Both the position numbers and the translations under genes were made by a program. A DNA stretch of 64,000 bases from Arenicola marina (taxonomy: Eukaryota; Annelida; Polychaeta; Arenicolidae). Within the stretch, counting starts at the first letter, position 1, and each line of letters begins with the position of its first letter. The stretch covers positions 19,197,123 through 19,261,122 of the forward strand of contig OZ025263.1 of assembly GCA_964019135.1 (NCBI GenBank), given 5' to 3'. Of the stretch, positions 61,701-64,000 are shown one piece after another. Under the pieces are notes generated by a model, which saw nothing but the letters and a program-made list of their open reading frames with translations, made no database searches and was not told where the DNA came from.

Positions 61701-62086
61701 GTGGTACTGGCATACGACCCAGCTACAGTAGTCATTCCTTGGCTCGTAGTTGATACAGTTTCTGTGGTACTCGCTTCGGCAGTCGCTTTTTTTTCTTGGC
61801 TGGTACTTTCTACGGTTTGGGTGCTATTTGAATCAGTAGAAGCAGTAGACGTTGCGCCTTGGCTGGTACTTGCTATTGTTTGAGTGGTACTTGAATCAGT
61901 AGATGCAGTAGACGTTGTATCTTGGCTGGTACTTGGTATGGTTAGTGTGGTACTTGAATACTCATAAGCCATACTTGATTTCGGACCGGTTGTCCCTGGT
62001 GGTGGTGCGTTGGTTGTAGTGCTTATCACACAACTGACTCCCAAGGTAATCAAGGGCAGTAAAACTGACCAAACGGATGCCTCCAT
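22608..62086 (-). CDS. Giant membrane-anchored mucin (Ser/Thr repeats - EGF - SEA-like - TM - cytoplasmic tail)
   Basis: Reconstructed minus-strand exons: 62102-40639 (start codon 62086), 39749 to a donor in the 51-bp array (down to 38423), 38164-38033, 37887-37759, 37177-36923, 36336-36223, 35632-35519, 34610-34471, 34197-34127, 26520-26336, 25516-25490, 25318-25150, 24044-23903, 23339-23193 and 22790-22608. From 39749 to the stop all junctions keep phase (EGF exons are all 1-1), which strongly supports one gene. Layout and order match animal transmembrane mucins: a highly O-glycosylated extended ectodomain, EGF modules, a SEA module near the membrane, and a tail. Predicted length is about 7,770 residues. 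Expected at an epithelial surface as glycocalyx or mucus anchor; this role is by family. Unresolved: the link between the giant exon and the first EGF exon, because the first half of that EGF domain was not found between 39.75 and 40.64 kb. No poly(A) signal or upstream UTR exon was identified. Confidence 0.8.
22893..23035 (-). repeat. SINE copy in a mucin-tail intron
   Basis: Minus strand: B-box-like GGATTTGAATCGGG (about 22998), body with CTGTTCATCCGCTCGTCC, and 3' end GCGGCCTAAAAC (about 22903). Same family and same orientation as the 8.84, 21.6 and 62.8 kb copies. Confidence 0.6.
23193..23339 (-). CDS. Mucin exon: cytoplasmic tail, middle
   Basis: Acceptor TGTTTTCCAG, 49 codons, phase 0-0, donor GTAAGT. 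Reads NWSVMRDFAANRFRPTAPDP ... ASEPARASSR. Basic and Ser-rich with Pro; no recognised domain. Confidence 0.7.
23600..23740 (-). repeat. Partial tRNA-derived repeat
   Basis: Minus strand contains a near-perfect B box GGTTCGAACCCGG (about 23713-23725) followed by a unique body, but no convincing A box, so it is called a truncated SINE with low confidence. Confidence 0.35.
23903..24044 (-). CDS. Mucin exon: cytoplasmic tail, membrane-proximal part
   Basis: Acceptor TTGTTTCAG, first base completes a Gly codon from the transmembrane exon, ends on a codon boundary at GTGAGT. Reads GPFTRLWMDDGG ... LEKTAYDYVPSREKLVNISR. Contains YDYV, a possible tyrosine phosphorylation or endocytosis motif next to a basic stretch; this function is speculative. 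Confidence 0.75.
24770..24874. repeat. AT-rich TATA/GTATA microsatellite
   Basis: About 100 bases of TATATA/ATAGTATA, the target of the adjoining MITE. Confidence 0.8.
24875..25106. mobile_element. 232-bp MITE with 14-bp terminal inverted repeats
   Basis: Ends CAGTGGCGGATCCA (24875-24888) and TGGATCCGCCACTG (25093-25106) are perfect inverted repeats; flanks are TATATA on both sides, so the target duplication cannot be sized. No coding capacity. Lies in the intron just after the mucin transmembrane exon. Confidence 0.8.
25150..25318 (-). CDS. Mucin exon: transmembrane segment
   Basis: Acceptor GGCCTTCAG at 25319. About 24 hydrophobic residues, PLWVVAVIMGVIVVMTTIVL onwards, then the stop-transfer RRLAKRRLAG and an acidic/Ser-Thr run ending SWDSRDFFG, split across the donor GTAACC at 25149. 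A type I orientation follows from the signal peptide, extracellular EGF/SEA modules and positive-inside residues. Confidence 0.85.
25490..25516 (-). CDS. Mucin 27-bp micro-exon, juxtamembrane
   Basis: Bounded by TGTTTTAG and GTATGT. It completes a Glu codon from the previous exon, encodes SSLTATDD, and leaves one base for the Asp before the transmembrane segment. Phase fits on both sides, which is the main evidence because the exon is so short. Confidence 0.7.
26336..26520 (-). CDS. Mucin exon: second half of SEA-like module
   Basis: Acceptor TGGCTCTAG at 26521 joins in phase (CG+G) with the exon ending at 34127. Encodes SSDVDATRVARAMRTARS, then strand-like TPIHVTFTLSLLEE and a helix QQITAALLSSADARID, as in the C-terminal half of SEA modules. 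Ends GAGG/GTTGGT. Confidence 0.65.
26640..27460 (+). mobile_element. Decayed CR1/Jockey-like LINE fragment
   Basis: Plus-strand reverse-transcriptase pieces: KASDHDGVSPRLLLETSF, then PLLWKQANVIPIYTKGSR, VPQGSVLGPMLVLIYINDI and IRIFAD. An extra T splits the catalytic FADD (near 26930) and shifts the frame. Thumb-like segments follow, e.g. LPTMEYVCVVWDG (about 27310). The region between KGSR and NGVPQG is deleted. Its right end is interrupted by the LTR element. Confidence 0.75.
27461..27706 (+). repeat. 5' LTR
   Basis: TG...CA ends. Contains a TATA-like TGTATATAAGAC (about 27569-27580) for the element promoter and AATTAAAAG, a possible weak poly(A) signal, near 27653. Confidence 0.92.
27886..28056 (+). 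pseudogene. Start of gag, separated from the rest by a frameshift
   Basis: ATG at 27886 opens MEAPKINWEASDRAQECSRF, typical of the beginning of a retrotransposon gag. The frame stops at 28054-28056, while the continuing gag sequence is in the next frame from about 28030, so one frameshift breaks the element's first ORF (or marks a programmed shift, less likely here). Confidence 0.65.
28007..30661 (+). CDS. gag-protease-integrase polyprotein of the LTR element
   Basis: A single open frame of 884 codons. Order by residue: gag capsid-like region (1-140), zinc-knuckle-type Cys/His clusters (about 148-185, CGKCGTKH and CNKCRKRNHWASVC), aspartic protease with VDTGASRNIVP (about 280), a linker (about 390-440), the integrase HHCC zinc domain (H about 514 to C about 550), the integrase core with D in SADLFFHD (about 578), D in VTDNGTHF (about 631) and E in GLIERQV (about 667), then a basic C-terminus. 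No YxDD reverse transcriptase or RNase H lies between protease and integrase. The ATG at 28007 is unlikely to be the natural start, given the gag start at 27886 in another frame. Confidence 0.85.
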   Translation: MPSYYCGQETKELRFLNLTADERKDPEKVFEGLKKHLEPVSCFRVYRYQLQCMRQGTLPVDDFVKEMRIVAGKCMFHNDAIKENRILDQLVWDCNSVTSQKQLIGKEELSLQAAIDLIRTEEATKRQMECLMESNSQLNSVTRNSSSKVCGKCGTKHQLYPRTACPAFGTVCNKCRKRNHWASVCKSSGTTTYNRGKPFSRQDRSLSRGRRYRSNNGPKRYVHNVDYDTPCLDFETFSLDTVVGMNASRQELENDTREEVYATLAVILPGRKETLRLKGKVDTGASRNIVPIDVYRRLYPEKLNHSGYPRPGALTDSQMVFSSFGGPIIKQLGKASISCRRNSLQFMCNFYVTDCPGPVLLGLPTARRLKLVTLHCPVETHKVSIPPASMSPAKSAAPQASRASSQRGSEKSVRFASGEEEDTIDDMKVNIHHVLNISPVRLEEIRSEINKDETLQMLVQQVVQGWPGSIKQVQSSLRPYWTIRDEISVEQGGLLAGSRLIIPDTMRGRILGQLHQGHQGMDKCKLRAQATVYWPGIYKQIEQTVSNCHECQTHLNSLPKEPATSPEIPSRPWHTLSADLFFHDSKRHLIAADLYSKFPFIRTLRDTSSKSVIDAMRYKFSENGIPEEVVTDNGTHFTSKEFRDFSLRYGFSTMTSSPHYPRGHGLIERQVQTIKKTLTKCKESNEDPAFALLTLRATPLTSRMSTPAELLQGRMFKTTLPCRIPMPRDQENHHYHLEQQRELQNHYYNRNTFQRPEMLPGQFVGIQHPVSKIWTPGKIVNREDTSRSFTVQTPEGRVLRRNSIHMRPRSHTEMTETAETTTSDQQIHHRGSVGSQPIAQAQPHPPNQSSNLQRSISNEGGSQFPEPISTRCGRIIKPPERLEL
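30976..31221 (+). repeat. 3' LTR
   Basis: Same length as the 5' LTR, with five substitutions, and followed by the GGGGG target duplication. Confidence 0.92.
31240..33412 (+). mobile_element. Second decayed non-LTR retrotransposon (LINE)
   Basis: Plus-strand fragments in order: a linker before the RT domain (WINLCEEIQEASDRGNMRAM ... KTAPLKSLDGEVITD, 31480-31625), RT active-site region reading YADHIVLLAESEDKLQ (about 31870-31920; the second catalytic Asp is His), then VVPISDYGAGVWGMGR (about 32230-32280) and a C-terminal domain of 172 codons (32556-33074) with a Cys-rich LCRICSSGEVEDEVHFLC. Ends with an ACTTACTTACTTACC tail near 33412. Many frameshifts and a deletion in the RT core make it inactive. 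Confidence 0.75.
33413..34126. other. Mucin intron sequence, nothing recognised
   Basis: AT-rich intron. A near-duplicate segment (GCGTAGATT...TATC(T/C)TGTGG(A/C)GTTTCCCAG) occurs at about 33516-33545 and 33576-33609. No exon found on either strand. Confidence 0.4.
34127..34197 (-). CDS. Mucin exon: SEA-like module, middle
   Basis: Acceptor TTCTGTTACAG, phase 0. Reads MWNSLGCHGDFKNIVVMFSN, then FVF and two bases of an Arg codon at donor GTAGGT. Fits the DxFxNVxVxxF strand of SEA modules, but the following GSVVV autocleavage motif is absent. Confidence 0.65.
34471..34610 (-). CDS. Mucin exon: SEA-like module, first half
   Basis: Acceptor TTGGCTTCCAG. Reads CPAEFVFSATTFDYSVSFTW ... TDSKSHEFKDLEANITSS: a beta strand followed by the S-x-E-F-K-x-L-E-x-x-I helix typical of SEA modules, with one N-glycosylation sequon (NIT). 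Donor GTAAGT in phase 0. Confidence 0.7.
35519..35632 (-). CDS. Mucin exon: calcium-binding EGF-like domain
   Basis: 114 bp, phase 1-1, acceptor GGCTTTCAG, donor GTGAGT. DINECVSDPCMNSGLCVDRV, then a C-x-C and final C: six Cys with the DINEC calcium-binding start. Last EGF before the SEA-like module. Confidence 0.9.
36223..36336 (-). CDS. Mucin exon: EGF-like domain
   Basis: 114 bp, phase 1-1, acceptor GGTTACCAG, donor GTAGGT. EIDSCASLPCLNAASCTSQH, then CECLAGYTDRNC. Six Cys; the calcium-binding D/N-x-D/N-E pattern is incomplete. Confidence 0.88.
36923..37177 (-). CDS. Mucin exon: laminin-type EGF-like plus calcium-binding EGF
   Basis: 255 bp, phase 1-1. The first part, CLEGTFGPHCALVCTCQTSD ... 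GCSACATGWMGDDC, resembles extended EGF repeats of the MEGF/laminin type. The second part, NINECAGSAPCGANTVCTDI ... CDCQQGYDV, is a calcium-binding EGF. Acceptor TTCCATCCAG, donor GTACGG (weaker). Confidence 0.88.
37759..37887 (-). CDS. Mucin exon: calcium-binding EGF-like domain
   Basis: 129 bp, phase 1-1. DVDECATTIFCDDIHGTCEN, then YKCDCTDGYKLQPDGTTC. The acceptor (CTTTCAATGAG) is weak but its phase is right; donor GTGAGT. The leftover C joins the next exon as Pro. Confidence 0.85.
38033..38164 (-). CDS. Mucin exon: EGF-like domain
   Basis: 132 bp, phase 1-1, acceptor CGTCCTGTCAG, donor GTAACC. RSSNPRTPCEGADLTCSHGC, then QCFCPRGFTMATDGQTCE: six Cys, close to LDL-receptor-type EGF modules. 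Confidence 0.85.
38423..39749 (-). repeat. 51-bp minisatellite built from an EGF exon and its splice donor, about 26 copies
   Basis: The 5' edge (39749) is an acceptor-like TTGATAG followed by GTYECECLDGYTLTADGACE, the second half of an EGF domain. Each further 51-bp unit encodes LTANGACEYGECLDGYT in frame and contains TACG/GTGAGTG, a strong 5' splice site with the same phase (one base left over) as the next EGF exon requires. The last unit ends GAACACG/GTGAGTGAATACAG at 38423. About 20 units keep a GTGAGT or GTAAGT donor. Three units have a 4-bp deletion (near 39383, 39531 and 39628) that removes the donor and shifts frame; two have a TAG stop (near 38657 and 39114). So the whole array cannot be translated as one exon. 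Confidence 0.93.
40491..40562. repeat. GGTAA microsatellite
   Basis: GGTAAAGGTAAA... grading into (GGTAA)n, just downstream of the giant mucin exon's donor. Confidence 0.9.
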
Positions 62087-62102
62087 GTTGGTTGAGCTCC
62101 AC
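40639..62102 (-). CDS. Mucin giant exon: signal peptide and about 330 Ser/Thr-rich repeats
   Basis: Acceptor CGTCCCTTCAG at 62103, start codon at 62086 in AACCAACATGG, open for 7,149 codons to a donor GT/GTGAGT after 40639. The N-terminus MEASVWSVLLPLITLGVSCV is a clear signal peptide. The bulk is a 21-residue (63-bp) unit, consensus DASTTETVSTTSQGLTTVAQS, with variants such as VTASTTHQELTTEAQP. Near the C-terminal end (about 41370-40760) a second 21-residue unit takes over, GDTDPTFGVTAPASTDIVST, about ten copies. Almost no Cys and about half Ser/Thr, so dense O-glycosylation and an extended rod are expected. The in-frame ATG at 62248 lies upstream of the acceptor and is not used in this model. 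A block of ten units (630 bp) is duplicated at about 43.4-44.0 and 44.0-44.6 kb. Confidence 0.9.
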
Positions 62103-62760
62103 CTGAAGGGACGAGAACAGTAGAACACATGTGTTAATGATGTTTGTATTATTATTTGCACGTTTTTCTGTCCTAACATGTTTGCATCAAGTGTAGAGTT
62201 CACGCACACTGAAAACAAGGGAACAAAATACAAAATATCAGGGGACATCAGTACTTAGCGATTTACTTATATTATCGAATGTCTGGTCTGAAATGAGTTA
62301 ATTAATGACATAATGAGTTAGTAGATAATAAGTGAACTTATTATTCCCAATATTAAAGTATATATTGGACTCGAGTGTATGTGGCATTTTACAAGCTAGC
62401 ACGTCATAACTTCCCCTATTTATGCTAAAAGTACATATTTGACTCAAAGTGGGTATGCCATTTTGTGAGTTAGTACGCTATAATTACACCCATTATGGCC
62501 AATACCAAATTATATGTATATGATTCGGGTCAATGTGACATTTTATAAGTTAGGACGCGAACACCATGTCTATAATCGCCAATATCAAAGTATATATTTG
62601 ACTTGGGGTGCGTGTTACATTTGGTGAGTTGGCACCTAATAACTATGCATCTTTTCGTTATATTTAAGTATAGATTTGATTTGGGTGCATGTGACATTAG
62701 ATCAGTTAGTACGCAATAAGTATGCCTAATATCGCCAATATCAAACTATATATTTGACTA
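62103..62760. repeat. Degenerate tandem repeat of about 80 bp upstream of the mucin start
   Basis: Five or six diverged copies (about 62340-62760) share a core like ATATTTGACT...GTGACATTTT...GAGTTAGTACGCAATAA. Lies in the presumed first intron or promoter; no exon or core promoter recognised. Confidence 0.55.
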
Positions 62761-62794
62761 GAACATTTTCTAGAACTCATAGAAAGTTGTGTTA

Positions 62795-62925
62795 TGCTGC
62801 GTTTGTGGACACAAGGGGTAATCTGGGCCAGGAAACCGTCCTGGACGACGAAGGAGGAATGGATGAAACATGCCTAGATTAGGTGAACGGGTTCGGAGCC
62901 AGACGTTTTGAAACAAAGGCAAACC
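62795..62925 (-). repeat. SINE copy upstream of the mucin gene
   Basis: Shares with the other copies the 3' end (TGCTGCGTTTGTGGACACA on plus), GGAAACCGTCCTGGACGACGA and GGATGAAACATGCCTAGA. Same orientation as the other three. The tRNA-like head is weak (GGGTTCGGAGCC near 62888). Confidence 0.6.
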
Positions 62926-62929
62926 ATCA

Positions 62930-64000
62930 TCGTATGTTTCCTTAGTGATACAAGAGGGAGTAGTTAGTTATGATCCTTCGAATGGCGTTCGAAGACTTAA
63001 AATAGCTAAAGACGTTAAAGAAATTCACAGCGGAGCTAATGTTGGGACTAGGATTGAATTGAAAAATGGAAAGACAAACCCATGTCCTTTTTCTCATGTG
63101 AATGTGGTGACTAGCGCACGAAAAGGGCAAACCAGTTAGGGCGGGGGCTGGGTGGTGGGGGGATGTGGGGCATGGCCTTGAAAGTTGCAGGGAGCTTCGG
63201 TGCTCGACCCCAAGATATAATTCAAGCAAGGTGCAATGCAGATGGAGCCCCCATGGGGGGGACACTAATACACACGTCTGGTGGGGGGGTTCGGCGGGTG
63301 CCCCTTGATGCCTGGGAGAGTGGACATTTGTGATGAAAAAGATACCCGTATAGAACGGACAATTGTGACGAGAGAAGATAGATCATATTTTAAAACTTGC
63401 GACCGCGTGTGTGTAGGTGTAGGTGCGTGGGGGCGGGGGGGGGGGGGGGCAGGGGGGTGCAGTCATAGTGCGGGTTTTTTATGGAAAAAATAACAAATGG
63501 AGCGGGTCTGCATGGAGCGGCGACAGTGGAACAAAGCCAGTGAAATATCCTTTCCGAGCGGATTTTGGAGGTGAAAAGTGTGGGCTTTACCACGGAAGCA
63601 TGTCAAACTCAGCGTTGTTTTAAGTGCCCCACCCCCCTCCCCCGGGAGATGACGCCTCGGCAAATGTAAATATAGCGTTCTGCTGACGTCACTGCTCTGA
63701 TCAGGCGCATTTTACGAAAATAAACGGTTAACTACGGGGCATACGCTGGCTTGCTCAGCCCCAACCTGATCAAACGCATTCGCAGAACTCGTCACACATG
63801 CGACATAGCCACCCCACCCCGACTGCTCACCCAGAGTTTCTGTAGCCTGGTTTCGCGGCCCCAACTTCGCTTGTATGATTGTACCAGCTTAGCGTTTCTG
63901 GGGTTCTCGCTTAGTGAGGTGCTGCCACCTTGTGGGGTCTCTTGGAGACAGGGGCATACGTGTTCTACTCCTAGACAGAGAATAATTTCGAGTGATTATA
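62930..64000. other. No supported gene; GC-run repeat near 63.4-63.65 kb
   Basis: Contains long G runs and ATATCCTTTCCGAGCGGATT at about 63545, shared with the element near 6.2 kb. A CRE-like CTGACGTCAC at 63683 and other GC-rich patches could be regulatory for the mucin gene, but no transcript start can be placed. Confidence 0.35.

Noticed and set aside
62084-62248. Upstream in-frame ATG at 62248 as the mucin start
   Set aside because: A strong acceptor (CCCTTCAG/GTGG at 62103) lies between it and the signal-peptide Met at 62086, so the upstream part is most likely intron.

Overview
This is eukaryotic, animal-type DNA. Genes are split by GT-AG introns, and the non-coding space is full of LINEs, an LTR retrotransposon, tRNA-derived SINE copies, MITE-like pieces and large minisatellites. 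The gene content (group II PLP decarboxylase exons, EGF/SEA/transmembrane mucin, intron-split IS630-like DDE gene) together with minisatellites that grow out of exon-intron junctions best suits a lancelet (amphioxus, Branchiostoma-like) or another invertebrate deuterostome. That assignment is an inference; no sequence comparison was possible.

Layout. 1-1.5 kb: intergenic, one tRNA-like SINE head and a CATT repeat. 1.56-6.75 kb (minus): an eight-exon gene for an IS630/Tc1-type DDE transposase-like protein whose last exon adds a partial PHD-like zinc finger; the exon 5/6 join looks damaged. About 6.75-6.97 kb: possible shared promoter. 7.4-9.26 kb (plus): three correctly phased exons of a glutamate/cysteine-sulfinate decarboxylase-family gene. 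The third exon runs directly into a 6.1-kb array of about 105 copies of a 58-bp unit that spans its own 3' end and splice donor (9.2-15.3 kb). 15.3-22.5 kb: no supported gene; a 39-bp minisatellite, a 5'-truncated L1/Tx1-like LINE (minus), SINE copies and a 35-bp minisatellite grown from a SINE.

22.6-62.1 kb (minus) is one very large gene for a membrane-anchored mucin. A signal peptide and about 7,100 residues of Ser/Thr-rich 21-residue repeats sit on one uninterrupted 21.4-kb exon (40.64-62.09 kb). Next come EGF-like exons, a SEA-like module, one transmembrane segment and a cytoplasmic tail of about 185 residues ending at 22.6 kb. From the 39.7-kb EGF exon to the stop, thirteen splice junctions keep phase. 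Two features stand out: the first EGF exon ends in about 26 tandem 51-bp units, most carrying a fresh in-phase splice donor, and the 7.6-kb intron inside the SEA module holds a decayed CR1/Jockey-like LINE, a young LTR element (identical-length LTRs, GGGGG target duplications, gag-protease-integrase ORF with no reverse transcriptase) and a second LINE.

The main observation is that two unrelated genes in this window both have a minisatellite built from an exon-intron boundary, so both carry long runs of duplicated 5' splice sites. 62.1-64 kb, upstream of the mucin start, holds degenerate about 80-bp repeats, a SINE copy and a GC-rich repeat; no upstream exon or promoter was identified.
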